From Planosporangium mesophilum (GTDB lineage Bacteria > Actinomycetota > Actinomycetes > Mycobacteriales > Micromonosporaceae): 64,000 nt of DNA. How positions within the stretch are numbered: the stretch's first letter is position 1; every line of letters starts with the position of its first letter. Made by a program: the position numbers and the translations under genes. The notes under the pieces are model-generated. The model searched no databases. It was not told where the DNA came from and worked only from the letters and a program-made list of their open reading frames with translations. Shown in pieces: positions 25,138 through 33,342 of the stretch. Where the stretch lies: assembly GCF_016863255.1 (NCBI RefSeq), contig NZ_BOON01000052.1, positions 1-64,000 of the forward strand, written 5' to 3'.

Positions 25138-25296
25138 GGTAGCGCCCCGCTACCAGGTAGCGCCAGCGCTACCCCAGCCGCTACCTACCTGACCAGCCCA
25201 AACGGCCCTAGGTAGCAGGTAGCGACACCCCCGCCCGGCCCCCGAAACCCCCGAAAAACCGGCCCCGGCGACCCACGCCAGCCGCTACCCGCTACC
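25138..25296. repeat. Eight heptamers GGTAGCG/CGCTACC before int
   Basis: Direct copies at 25138, 25156 and 25218 (plus GGTAGCA at 25211) and inverted copies at 25167, 25179, 25283, 25290 and 25148 stand in 159 bases. Some pair into palindromes, e.g. 25148-25162. They end 28 bases before the integrase ATG, so they are candidate binding sites for an integrase regulator or for replication initiation. Confidence 0.75.
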
Positions 25297-25324
25297 CGAA
25301 CGATCACGCCGAAAGGTCACGTCA

Positions 25325-26632
25325 ATGAGAGGATCGGTCTTCAAGCGTTGCCAGTGTCGCGACGCCAACGGCAAGCGGATCAAGAACTGTCGCAAGCCGC
25401 ACGGCTCATGGTCGTACGTCGTGGACGCCGGTACCGATCCCGAGACCGGCAAGCGTCGACAGATCACGCGTTCCGGCTTCAAGACCAAGCCCGAGGCCGA
25501 AGACGCGCTCACCGCCGAGTTGGCGAAGCTCAACGCGGGCACATGGACGGATGACAAGGGCATGACCCTCGGCAGGTGGCTCGACCAATGGCTCGCCGAG
25601 CTGGCCGCCGCCAATCGCGCCGTCAACACGATCACGAACTACCGCACGCACGTCCGGGACGCCTGGAAACCGCAGCTCGGGCATATGCTCCTGCGCGACG
25701 TACGACGCGGCCACATCGAACGCGTGCTTGCGGCACTGGCAGCCCCGTTGGACGGCGACCGGCCTACGGGCAACGTCGGCCGTCGCGTCACCCGCCGGTC
25801 GCCGGCCACGATCGAGAGCTACCGCAAGACCATCCGCGCCGCGCTCGCGGCGGCGCAACGCCGCGAACTGATCGCGGTAAACCCCGCCCTCGGCCGACTG
25901 GACGCGATCCCCCGGCCAACCGCGGAGACCGACGATGAGCCGGTGATGTGGGAGATGGAGGACACGGCGCGGTTCCTGGAGCACGTGATGTCCGACCGAC
26001 TGTCAGCGCTGTACGAGCTGGCCGCGTACGGCGGACTCCGCCGGGCTGAGCTGTGCGGCCTACGGTGGTCCGACATCGACCCCGACTGCGGTGGCCTGAC
26101 GGTCCGGCTGACCAACGTGGCGGTCACGCGCAAGCAGGTCACGCCCGAGCAGGCACGGTGCTCGATCTGCGGTGCGGTGCACGTCGGCCGGCTGCTCAAG
26201 CCACCGAAATCACGGGCGGGCCGCCGGTGGGTGCCGCTGGCCGCGCCAGCGCAGGAAGCGCTCGCGCGGCACCGCGCCGCCCAGCAGATCGAGCGCGACC
26301 TGTTCGGCTTGGACTACGACGATCACGACCTGGTGTTCTGCCGCCCGGACGGCCTGCCGTTGCGGCCGGACCGCGTAACAGCGGAGTTCGAGCAGCACGT
26401 TCGTGACTGCGGCCTGCCGGTCATCCGGCTGCACGACACCCGGCACGGCGCGTGCTCGCTGATGCTGGCCGGTGGCGTGCCGATCGAGGTAGTGCAGATG
26501 ATCCTCGGCCACGCGAGCCCGGACGTGACGCGGCGGGTGTACAAGCACATCCTGCGGAAGGTCACGTCGAAGCAGGTCGAGAAAGCGTCGAAGCTTCTGA
26601 CGCGCCATCGGCCCAAGCGGAAGGCTTCGTGA
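25325..26632 (+). CDS. int: Tyrosine site-specific integrase
   Basis: 435-aa recombinase that integrates and excises the element at tRNA-Arg. The N-terminal part includes an AP2-like arm-binding domain (GSWSYVVDAGTDPETGKRRQITRSGFKTKPEAEDAL), then a SAM-like core-binding domain (MTLGRWLDQWLAELAAANRAVNTITNYRTHV). The catalytic residues are R239 (GLRRAEL), H370 and R373 (HDTRHG), H396 (LGHASPDVT) and the nucleophile Y406 (RRVYKH), so the enzyme appears complete. It points at the tRNA 3' end, 90 bases away, the usual geometry. A Cys-containing insertion (CSICGAVHVGR) lies between the R and H boxes. Confidence 0.95.
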   Translation: MRGSVFKRCQCRDANGKRIKNCRKPHGSWSYVVDAGTDPETGKRRQITRSGFKTKPEAEDALTAELAKLNAGTWTDDKGMTLGRWLDQWLAELAAANRAVNTITNYRTHVRDAWKPQLGHMLLRDVRRGHIERVLAALAAPLDGDRPTGNVGRRVTRRSPATIESYRKTIRAALAAAQRRELIAVNPALGRLDAIPRPTAETDDEPVMWEMEDTARFLEHVMSDRLSALYELAAYGGLRRAELCGLRWSDIDPDCGGLTVRLTNVAVTRKQVTPEQARCSICGAVHVGRLLKPPKSRAGRRWVPLAAPAQEALARHRAAQQIERDLFGLDYDDHDLVFCRPDGLPLRPDRVTAEFEQHVRDCGLPVIRLHDTRHGACSLMLAGGVPIEVVQMILGHASPDVTRRVYKHILRKVTSKQVEKASKLLTRHRPKRKAS

Positions 26633-26646
26633 GCAATCTGTGAGCA
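26629..26646. repeat. Right copy of the 18-bp end repeat
   Basis: Identical to 18319-18336. It overlaps the integrase stop codon and the left arm of the following hairpin, 76 bases before attR. Confidence 0.7.
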
Positions 26647-26673
26647 ACGGCCGATCAGATGATCGGCCGTTGC
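26644..26673 (+). terminator. Terminator of the integrase gene
   Basis: Perfect 13-bp stem with a 4-base loop (AGAT), starting 12 bases after the int stop codon. Confidence 0.8.
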
Positions 26674-26680
26674 AGATAGC

Positions 26681-26715
26681 GAAACGGCCTCCCACCGCAG
26701 GTGGGAGGCCGTTTC
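26681..26715 (-). terminator. Terminator hairpin after tRNA-Arg
   Basis: Perfect 16-bp stem with a 3-base loop. On the minus strand it follows the tRNA 3' end by 7 bases and is followed by TTTCGCT. It lies on the element side of attR, so the element supplies the terminator of the tRNA it occupies. Confidence 0.75.
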
Positions 26716-26721
26716 CGTACC

Positions 26722-26764
26722 GTGCGCCCGAAGGGATTCGAACCCCTAACCTTCTGATCCGTAG
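26722..26764. repeat. attR: 43-bp core within tRNA-Arg
   Basis: Right copy of the att repeat, covering the 3' part of the intact tRNA-Arg gene. Identical to 18156-18198. Confidence 0.92.
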
Positions 26765-26795
26765 TCAGATGCTCTATCCGTTGAGCTACGGGCGC
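26723..26795 (-). tRNA. tRNA-Arg(ACG)
   Basis: 73 nt. The acceptor stem GCGCCCG pairs with CGGGCGC, the anticodon stem-loop is TCTGA-CTACGGA-TCAGA with anticodon ACG, and the T-loop GGTTCGAATCC is intact. CCA is not encoded. It is the integration target of the 8.6-kb element. Confidence 0.96.
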
Positions 26796-26833
26796 TCATT
26801 GCTGCTCGGCTAGTGTACACACCAGTCGAAGCG

Positions 26834-26924
26834 CGGAGGCTCCGGGATTCGAACCCGGGATGGGCTTTAAGACCCAAACCGCATTAGCAGTGCGGCGCCA
26901 TAGACCAGACTAGGCGAAGCCTCC
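26834..26924 (-). tRNA. tRNA-Ser(GCT)
   Basis: 91 nt with a long variable arm. Acceptor GGAGGCT/AGCCTCC, anticodon loop CTGCTAA with anticodon GCT. It lies 38 bases upstream of tRNA-Arg on the same strand, so both may come from one transcript. Confidence 0.95.
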
Positions 26925-27205
26925 ATGGTGACCACGGGGGCCACCGCCGACCGAGGATACAGGGAAAGCCCCTGGCCGGGCAAAGCGGGTATCCCGTCGG
27001 CAAGTCGCTCTTGGCGGCCGGCCCCTACCACCGGGCGCAGGGGGCGACCACTCATCGAGGGACACCATCAGAGTGTGGTCTTCATGACAGTTTAGGCGTA
27101 CCGCCCCCGCACTCCGGGCGGCAGCCGGCGCCGTGGTCCGGACATCGTCAAAACCCGATGGCGTTTCAGCGCGCACCCCCGCCTGTACAGCACTAATCTC
27201 GGACC

Positions 27206-28492
27206 ATGGAGGACGACAAGACGGCGGCGACCCCCCGTAAGCGCGCCGCCAAGGCGAAGCCGAACGATACGTCGGACCCGTCCGCGGCGGCCGAGCAGGC
27301 GACCACCGGCGCCGGCAGGACCCCCCGACCGCGCAAGATCCCCCCAGCCACATTCGTCCCACCGGTCCCGCCCGACGCGGCGGCGGAGCCGAAACCTCCC
27401 GCGAAGGCGGCGGTCGGGCGACCTGACCCGACCCCGCCGGCGCCGAGCCAGCGGCCGGCAGACCCGACCGAGACGAGCGCCACACCTGCGGGGTCGGGCG
27501 CCGCCCGGGCCGAACGGCGGCCGCCGGCCAAGAAGGCAGCCGCGAAGGCGGCGAAGAAGGCAGCCAAGAAGGCCACACCGGCGGCGCGGCCACCACAAGA
27601 TCAGGTCCAGCCGTCCGCCGCACCGGCGGAGAGCCCGACGCCGGCGCCAGCGACCGCCAAGAAGGCACCCGCGAAGAAGGCCCCCGCGAAGAAGGCCCCG
27701 GCGAAGCCGGAGGAAGCCACGAAGCCGGTCGAGGCCGTCACGGCGGAGATGACGCCGAAGCCGGTGGACGCCGTGAAGCCGGCCGAGGCATCGAAGGTGA
27801 TGGCACCGCTCACCGCCCCGGCGGTACCCCCGACGCCGATCGCTGCGCGACCAGCCCCCACCCCGCCACCGACCTCGGTTCAGCGGCACCTGTGGCCGAT
27901 CATCAAGACAAGCCCCGGGTACGCGACCGAACTGCTCGCGCTCGCCGCGGTCGAGCGGCTCGGCCCGCAGGCGGCCGACCACCTCAGGTGGCTGCGCGAC
28001 ACCTATCCGGGCGCGGACCCCGACGGGCTGGCCCGGATCGCGGCTGCCCGGTCGGTACGGCAGGCCCGTACCCAGGGAGCGATGGCCGGCCTGGTCGGAC
28101 CGCTGGCCGTCTTCGCGGAGACGGCGGCGCTGCTGTGGCTCCAGGCGCGGCTGGTACTCGACATCGCGGCCGTGTACGGGCGGGAACCGGCCGACCCCGA
28201 CCGCGCGGCGGAACTGCTCACGTTGCTGGGGGTACACCCGGACGCGACGGCGGCCCGGCAGGCGCTCGCGGTGGCCCGCGAGGTCGTCGACGACGGACCC
28301 GACGGTGGTTACGACGCCCCCCGCGTGACGGTCCCGCTGGTACGGGTCGCGGGGCGCGCGGTGATGCGGATGAGCACCGCGCGGCAGGCTGCCCGGATCG
28401 TGCCGGGCGCTGGTGCGGCGCTCACTGCGATCCTGGACGGCCGCAGTACCGAACTGCTGGCCGCGCGGGCCGCGAAGCTGTACAGGGGGTAG
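27206..28492 (+). CDS. EcsC-like protein with a Lys/Ala/Pro-rich H1-like N-terminus
   Basis: 428 aa. Residues 1-220 are low-complexity: KKAAAKAAKKAAKKA near 110, then three KKAPA units near 150, like the tails of histone H1 and of actinobacterial nucleoid proteins. The C-terminal 200 residues form an EcsC-type domain with hydrophobic helices (GAMAGLVGPLAVFAETAALLWLQARLVLDIAAVYG) and the ending MSTARQAARIVPGAGAALTAIL. The combination suggests a protein that binds DNA or another polyanion and also associates with membranes. A TAATCT box 6 bases before the ATG points to a leaderless message. Function unknown. Confidence 0.75.
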   Translation: MEDDKTAATPRKRAAKAKPNDTSDPSAAAEQATTGAGRTPRPRKIPPATFVPPVPPDAAAEPKPPAKAAVGRPDPTPPAPSQRPADPTETSATPAGSGAARAERRPPAKKAAAKAAKKAAKKATPAARPPQDQVQPSAAPAESPTPAPATAKKAPAKKAPAKKAPAKPEEATKPVEAVTAEMTPKPVDAVKPAEASKVMAPLTAPAVPPTPIAARPAPTPPPTSVQRHLWPIIKTSPGYATELLALAAVERLGPQAADHLRWLRDTYPGADPDGLARIAAARSVRQARTQGAMAGLVGPLAVFAETAALLWLQARLVLDIAAVYGREPADPDRAAELLTLLGVHPDATAARQALAVAREVVDDGPDGGYDAPRVTVPLVRVAGRAVMRMSTARQAARIVPGAGAALTAILDGRSTELLAARAAKLYRG

Positions 28493-28532
28493 CCGCCGAT
28501 GTCCGGCTCAGGAGCGGATACCCGATCAAAGC

Positions 28533-28569
28533 CGATGCCCCGGCTACCGCGAGGGTAACCGGGGCATCG
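28533..28569. terminator. Bidirectional terminator between convergent genes
   Basis: Stem CGATGCCCCGG/CCGGGGCATCG with an inner TACC/GGTA stem, between the EcsC-like gene and the subtilase gene. Confidence 0.8.
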
Positions 28570-28585
28570 AACGGGGGTGGTGGCG

Positions 28586-31036
28586 TCAGATCTCGGAGGC
28601 GAACGCCGCGCTGGCGCCCGGCCGCGTGATCTTCGGCGCGGTGGCGTCGACCGGCCGCACCGCGATGGGGCTACGCACGGCGTGGCCGCGCGTGTCCCTC
28701 CAGGTGAGCGAGCCGAAGGCCCAGGCGTCGGCGGCGGCACCGGTCCGCTTGATCGTGACCTTGTAGGTCACCGACTGGCCGGGACGTACCACGATCACCG
28801 ACGGGCTCACCGTGACCGACAGGCCGGCCGGAGCCTGCACCTTGACCGTGTACGTGCTCGCCCCGGAGACGTTCGTGACGGTACGCGTGATCGTCTGCTC
28901 GCCGGCGAGGTCACCGACCGCGATGGACGGGTAGTTGAGGTTGCTCGGGTCCATCTTGCCGATGTACGGGCAGACGTCCCAGCCGGGCGCCGGCCCGACC
29001 TTGAAGGGCACGCCGACTCCGCACATGTACCGGATCCAGTCCAGCGGGTTCGAGTCGTACACGAGACCGGGGTCGAACGCCGGAGCCGGGCTGACGTGAC
29101 CGGCGCCGAAGTCGAGCGGGTTGGCGTCGGCGCCGTCGCGCTGGATCGGCTTGCCCGCGTTGTCGAGCTGGTACGCAGTGGTCATCATCGCCGACTTGAC
29201 CGCCATCGGCGACCAGTTCGGGTGCTTGGCGATGATCAGAGCCGCGATGCCGGAGATGTGCGGCGTGGCCATGGACGTACCCGACATGAGGTCGAAGTCC
29301 TGGCCGTTGTGGCTGGGCGGGGCGACGGCGGCGAGCACGTCGACGCCGGGCGCGGTGATGTCCGGCTTCAGCAGGTCACCGCTGCTGCTGACCGACGGGC
29401 CGATGGACGAGAACGCGGCCATCTCCGGCGCCTCGTTCTTGACCTGGGTGGCCGGCGACAGCGAGGCGGTCGGGTTGGCCGTACCCGCGATGTAGGCCTT
29501 GATGGCCGCACCGGCGGTCTGGTCCACGTGGATCGACGGCACGTAGTGGAAGTCGGCGTTGAGCGAGTTCGGCGACGGGTTGTACTGGATCATGCCGACG
29601 CCGCCGGCCTCCTTGACGGCCTTGCTCTTGTCCACGCGGGCGACGACGCCGCGCTTGCAGAGCACGATCTTGCCGGTCACCTTGACCGGGTCGAGTGTGC
29701 CGGGCGTGCACAGTTCGACGGCGGTGGCGTCCTGGCCGGCCGCACCGGCGTTCACCGAGTCCAGCAGCGGAGCCGAGACGGCCTCGGTACCGAGACCGGC
29801 GCCGGTGTACGAGGCACCGTTGCCGAGCGTCACCGTCTTGCTGTATCCGCGGTCGTGGGTGCTGGCCGCGACCGTCGTCATCCACGGCGAGGCGTTGTCG
29901 ACCGTGGCCGCGCCGGCCGCGCCGTTGTTGCCGGCGGCGGCGGAGACGAAGACGCCCGCGGCGGCGGCGTTGAAGAACGCCTGGTCCTCGGGGCCGATCG
30001 CGTCGTCGTCGTCACCGATGGAGTAGCTCAGGATGTCGACGCCGTCGGCGACCGCCTGGTCGATGGCGGCGACGATGTCGACCGTGCCGCCCTGGCCGCC
30101 GCTGCCGTCCGCGGTGGTGTAGAGCACCTTGTAGATGGCCAGCCGGGCGGCCGGCGCCATGCCGGAGATCCGGCCGATGTTCGAGCCGTTGACCGCCGCC
30201 ATCACGCCGTTGTCGCCGGCCGCCGTCGAGGCGGTGTGCGAGCCGTGGCCGTGGTGGTCGCGCGGGGAGTGGAACTCGCCGGGGTTGGCGTCGCCGTAGC
30301 CCTCGGCGTTGAACCAGCGGGCCCCGATCACCTTGTTGTTGCACTTGATGGGGCCGGTGTCACCGGTCTGGCACTTCTGCGCCGCGGTCGCGCCGGTGCC
30401 CCACTTCGCGTCGATGGCCGCCTGGTCCGGGCGCGGCTCGGGCAGCGGCGCGAAGCTGGGGTTCTCGGGCCAGAAGCCGGTGTCGAGGACACCGACGATG
30501 ACACCCTCACCGGCGTGCGCCGGGTCGCCGAACTGCTTCTGCCACACCCCGCCGGGGCCGTCCAGGCCGAGGAAGGACGGCGTGCTGACGGTGCTGACGT
30601 GGTGGACCTTGCTCCGGAACACGTCGACCACGCCGGGCGTGTTTTTGAGCTTGGCGACGTCGGTCAGGGTCAGCTTCGCGGCGAACCCGTTCCAGGTGGT
30701 GCTGTACTCTGCGATCGTCTTGTGGTCGACGCCGGCCGACTGCCGCACCTTCTTGTGCTGGTCGAGCAGGTACTGACGGTACGTCTGGTAGGCGGAGGAG
30801 TGCCGGTCCAGCTTCTTGCCCTGCTCCGGCTTGGTGGCGGGGATGTTCTGGACGCCGCCCTCGTAGCCGGCGATCGACGCGCCTTGGGTCTGTACGAGGT
30901 AGAGAGCCGCCGGCTCCGCCGGTGCCGCGGTGGCGACGGCTCCCCCGGGGGTGAAGAGCCCGAACGCGGTGACCGCGACGGTGGCTACTGCGAGCGCGGC
31001 CGGGCGGCGACGCCCGGCCCGTGAAGATAATGACAC
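28586..31036 (-). CDS. Secreted S8 subtilisin-like protease with PA domain
   Basis: 816 aa. A signal peptide (SSRAGRRRPAALAVATVAV...) is followed by an I9 propeptide (AALYLVQTQGASIAGYEGG to YSTTWNGFAAKLTLTDVAKL). The catalytic triad is D185 (VLDTGFWP), H264 (GHGSHTAST) and S588 (SGTSMATPHISG), with a protease-associated domain inserted between H and S (KIVLCKRGVVARVDKSKAV). A fibronectin-III-like C-terminal domain closes the protein. GTG 31036 is chosen because GGAGGTT lies 11 bases upstream; an earlier ATG gives a longer cytoplasmic leader. Codon 3 is TTA, which in Streptomyces would tie expression to bldA and development. Confidence 0.92.
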   Translation of the reverse strand: MSLSSRAGRRRPAALAVATVAVTAFGLFTPGGAVATAAPAEPAALYLVQTQGASIAGYEGGVQNIPATKPEQGKKLDRHSSAYQTYRQYLLDQHKKVRQSAGVDHKTIAEYSTTWNGFAAKLTLTDVAKLKNTPGVVDVFRSKVHHVSTVSTPSFLGLDGPGGVWQKQFGDPAHAGEGVIVGVLDTGFWPENPSFAPLPEPRPDQAAIDAKWGTGATAAQKCQTGDTGPIKCNNKVIGARWFNAEGYGDANPGEFHSPRDHHGHGSHTASTAAGDNGVMAAVNGSNIGRISGMAPAARLAIYKVLYTTADGSGGQGGTVDIVAAIDQAVADGVDILSYSIGDDDDAIGPEDQAFFNAAAAGVFVSAAAGNNGAAGAATVDNASPWMTTVAASTHDRGYSKTVTLGNGASYTGAGLGTEAVSAPLLDSVNAGAAGQDATAVELCTPGTLDPVKVTGKIVLCKRGVVARVDKSKAVKEAGGVGMIQYNPSPNSLNADFHYVPSIHVDQTAGAAIKAYIAGTANPTASLSPATQVKNEAPEMAAFSSIGPSVSSSGDLLKPDITAPGVDVLAAVAPPSHNGQDFDLMSGTSMATPHISGIAALIIAKHPNWSPMAVKSAMMTTAYQLDNAGKPIQRDGADANPLDFGAGHVSPAPAFDPGLVYDSNPLDWIRYMCGVGVPFKVGPAPGWDVCPYIGKMDPSNLNYPSIAVGDLAGEQTITRTVTNVSGASTYTVKVQAPAGLSVTVSPSVIVVRPGQSVTYKVTIKRTGAAADAWAFGSLTWRDTRGHAVRSPIAVRPVDATAPKITRPGASAAFASEI

Positions 31037-31238
31037 TGGTCTTTGAACCTCCGTGCCTGCCCGCCCCATGGACCACCCACGGAGCGCTGCCGGGCGACGG
31101 CCGATGCCGCACTCCCGACCAGGTGGGTGCGAGCCCACGTGGGCGGCAGCATATTAGGTCCCACCTATGTGCGGAAGTCACCGTAGGGTGCACCTGCGCA
31201 AAGCGTAGGGTGCGTCCGCGCGAAACGTCTACAAAGGA

Positions 31239-32006
31239 CTAACGCAGAAACGCGAATCGATGGGCGAAGAACGCGTACCCGACGAACGACACGATGTCGA
31301 GGATCGCGTGCGCCACGACGAGCGGCGCCACCCGCCTCGTACGTAGGAAGAACACCGCGAACACCACACCCATCACGGCGTTGCCGACGAAGGCGCCGAA
31401 CCCCTGGTACAGGTGGTAGGAGCCGCGCAGCAGCGCGCTCGTCGCGACGGCGGTGACGGTCGAGGTGCCGAGTTGGCGTAACCGGGTGAGCAGGTACCCG
31501 ACGACGACGACCTCTTCGAGTACGGCGTTCTGCAGCGCCGACAGCACGAGTACCGGAGCGGCCCACCACACGTGCGGCAGCGCCGCCGGCACCACGGTCG
31601 CGTTGACCCCCACAGCCCGCGCGAGCAGGTAGAGCCCGAGGCCGGGGATGCCGATCACGGCCGCCAGTACCGCCCCCGCGGCCAGGTCGAACGTCGGCCT
31701 ACGCCGGTCGATACCGAGCCTGGTCCATACGCCGTGCGGGGAGTCGTCGTCACGGGCGAGCAGGTGCAGGGCGAGCAGCGCGGGTACCAGGGCGAAGAAG
31801 ATCCCGAGTAGCTGGTACGTGAGGTCGAGCCAGGGCCGGCCGGGGGCCTGCGAGGGGTTGAGGGTCGCGTGCTGCTGGCTGAGCGGCTTGCTCGCGGTCA
31901 GCTTGGCGATCAGCGAGACGGCCGCGTACACCGCCGACGCACCCAGCGAGACGCCGAGTACCAGCAATACCTCGGCCCGCAGGACCCGCCGACGATCACG
32001 ATCCAC
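31239..32006 (-). CDS. CPBP family intramembrane metalloprotease
   Basis: 255 aa with about seven to eight membrane helices. The CPBP (Abi/Rce1-like) motifs are visible in order: EEVVVVGYLLTRL (motif 1, EExxx with G in place of the usual R), YHLYQGFGAF (motif 2 with the His) and VVAHAILDIVSFVGY (motif 3 with His and Asp). Such proteins cleave membrane peptides or process bacteriocins. The changed residue in motif 1 may affect activity. GTG start. The gene runs the same way as the pyridoxamine oxidase-like gene upstream (36 bases between), so they may be co-transcribed. Confidence 0.85.
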   Translation of the reverse strand: MDRDRRRVLRAEVLLVLGVSLGASAVYAAVSLIAKLTASKPLSQQHATLNPSQAPGRPWLDLTYQLLGIFFALVPALLALHLLARDDDSPHGVWTRLGIDRRRPTFDLAAGAVLAAVIGIPGLGLYLLARAVGVNATVVPAALPHVWWAAPVLVLSALQNAVLEEVVVVGYLLTRLRQLGTSTVTAVATSALLRGSYHLYQGFGAFVGNAVMGVVFAVFFLRTRRVAPLVVAHAILDIVSFVGYAFFAHRFAFLR

Positions 32007-32041
32007 GCGCCCACCTTAGACGCGGTACGACGACCGGCGGG

Positions 32042-33022
32042 TCAGCGATCCTCGCCGGACCTCGGCCGGTGACCCAGCAACCCCCGCAACCGCCGGTGCC
32101 GCCCCGGCGAGCGGCGTCCCGGTTCGGTCAGCGTGGGCACGGTGGCCGCGGTGGCCTCGGTCGCGCCCGGAGCTCGGGCCTCATCGGACGCCGCAGCCGA
32201 ACCGGTAGCTGCAGCCGCACCGGTAGCTGTAGCCGCACCGATAGCCTCGACGCCGTCCGGCGCCTCGGACAGGTCGGGCTCGGCGGGGCCCTCGGACGGG
32301 TCCGGCTCGGCGGGGCGACGCGCCGCCGGAGCCACCCCCGACGCGGCAGAGGCCGCCTCGGGTGCCGCGTCCGGCGCGGTAGAGGCCGCCTCGGCCGCCG
32401 CATCCGGCGCCCACGGCCGCTGCTCGCCGGACGCCTGGAAGAAGTCGCCACCCTTGCGCCGCACGTCGTCGGTGCCCCACGCCCGTTCCCGCGGCGCCTT
32501 CACCAGCCGGGGGATGTGCTTGGCGCAGTGGATGTACGCCTCCTCGACCTCCACCACGACCCACCGCTCCGGGCGCCGGCCGGGGATGTCGTCGGCGTCG
32601 AGATCCTCGTACTCCGCGCGCATCGCGGCGTCTTCGATGATCGTCGCGCGGCCGTTGACGTGCAGGCCGATGACGCTCTGGGTGAAGTCCATGAACAGCA
32701 GCCCGACGTGCGGGTTCTCACTGATGTTGCCGAGGCTCGCCATCACGCCGTTGCCCCGGTACTCCGGCCAGGTCAGTCGCTGGTCGTCGAGTACCCGTAC
32801 GAAGCCGGTCGGTCCGGCGCGGAATGTGTTGTCGCATTCGCCGTGAGCGTCGGAGGTCGCGACGAACATCATCTCCTGCGCGACCACGAACTCGCGCATC
32901 GGTTCGTTCAGATGGTCGAGCACCTGCTGGGAGTAGAAACGCTGGGCCCGCTCGGTGGTTCCGTACCGGTCCTGCAGTTGATGTTCACCGGCCGAACCCG
33001 GCCAGGGGGTGGTGCGGTCCAC
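32042..33022 (-). CDS. Pyridoxamine 5'-phosphate oxidase-like FMN-binding protein
   Basis: 326 aa. Residues 1-205 form a split-barrel flavin domain: RAQRFYSQQVLDHLNEPMREFVVAQEMMFVATSDAHGECDNTFRAG, LTWPEYRGNGVMASLGNISENPHVGLLFMDF and VEEAYIHCAKHIPRLV. The last 110 residues are a low-complexity tail with repeats of AAPEAAS, AEPDPSEGPAEPDLSE and GAAAATG, ending RHRRLRGLLGHRP. GTG 33022 has GAGGAG just upstream, so I chose it over a longer upstream frame. It diverges from the flavohaemoprotein gene, and both act on flavin or oxidative stress, so shared regulation is plausible. Confidence 0.82.
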   Translation of the reverse strand: MDRTTPWPGSAGEHQLQDRYGTTERAQRFYSQQVLDHLNEPMREFVVAQEMMFVATSDAHGECDNTFRAGPTGFVRVLDDQRLTWPEYRGNGVMASLGNISENPHVGLLFMDFTQSVIGLHVNGRATIIEDAAMRAEYEDLDADDIPGRRPERWVVVEVEEAYIHCAKHIPRLVKAPRERAWGTDDVRRKGGDFFQASGEQRPWAPDAAAEAASTAPDAAPEAASAASGVAPAARRPAEPDPSEGPAEPDLSEAPDGVEAIGAATATGAAAATGSAAASDEARAPGATEATAATVPTLTEPGRRSPGRHRRLRGLLGHRPRSGEDR

Positions 33023-33342
33023 GACGCTCCTCGGATCGGATGACAAGGGGTCCCCGAACGCACGGACCGCATGACCACACGTGCACACGATCGCACAGCG
33101 AGATGGAAATTGCATGATCCATTTGTCCTGATCGCACACCCTGTGCGACGACCGCCAAACGAGCGTGAGCACTCTTGGTTACGGCACGCGCACGACACAT
33201 GACCACACACCCCATGACCAGCACGTGCCATGGCCATACCCACGGATGGAGCCGATTCGCCTAGCGCCGAACCGGCTCCGCCAGGTCCGACCGACGCGGT
33301 CACCCCGCGCGTCGTGAGGACCAAAGACATCAGAGGGCGTCG
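33023..33342. promoter_or_regulatory. Divergent intergenic region with a palindrome
   Basis: TCGCACA-CCC-TGTGCGA (33132-33148) is a perfect 7-bp inverted repeat, and a half copy ATCGCACAG occurs at 33090-33098. AT-rich patches around 33110-33130 may hold the promoters. No gene is seen here. Confidence 0.6.

Larger units (their letters stand above)
18156..26764. mobile_element. Integrative element in tRNA-Arg(ACG), 8.6 kb
   Basis: Bounded by the perfect 43-bp att repeats and ending with xis and int next to the intact tRNA, as in actinomycete integrative elements of the pSAM2 type. Cargo: XRE/TPR regulator, small HTH protein, two Cys-rich proteins, a RepA-like ATPase, an unknown predicted membrane protein and a two-helix membrane protein. 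Missing from the classical set are a RepSA or primase-polymerase replicase and a TraB/FtsK translocase, so it is either reduced, mobilised by helpers, or uses an unfamiliar transfer route. An 18-mer near both ends and three families of short repeats mark its control regions. Confidence 0.9.

Noticed and set aside
25138-25296. Heptamer block as a CRISPR array
   Set aside because: Units are 7 bases, in both orientations and irregularly spaced; no repeat-spacer structure and no cas genes.
28577-31024. 815-codon plus-strand reading opposite the subtilase gene
   Set aside because: It is Arg/Gly/Asp/Val-rich with no domain and mirrors the GC-biased third positions of the subtilase gene, which has a complete triad.
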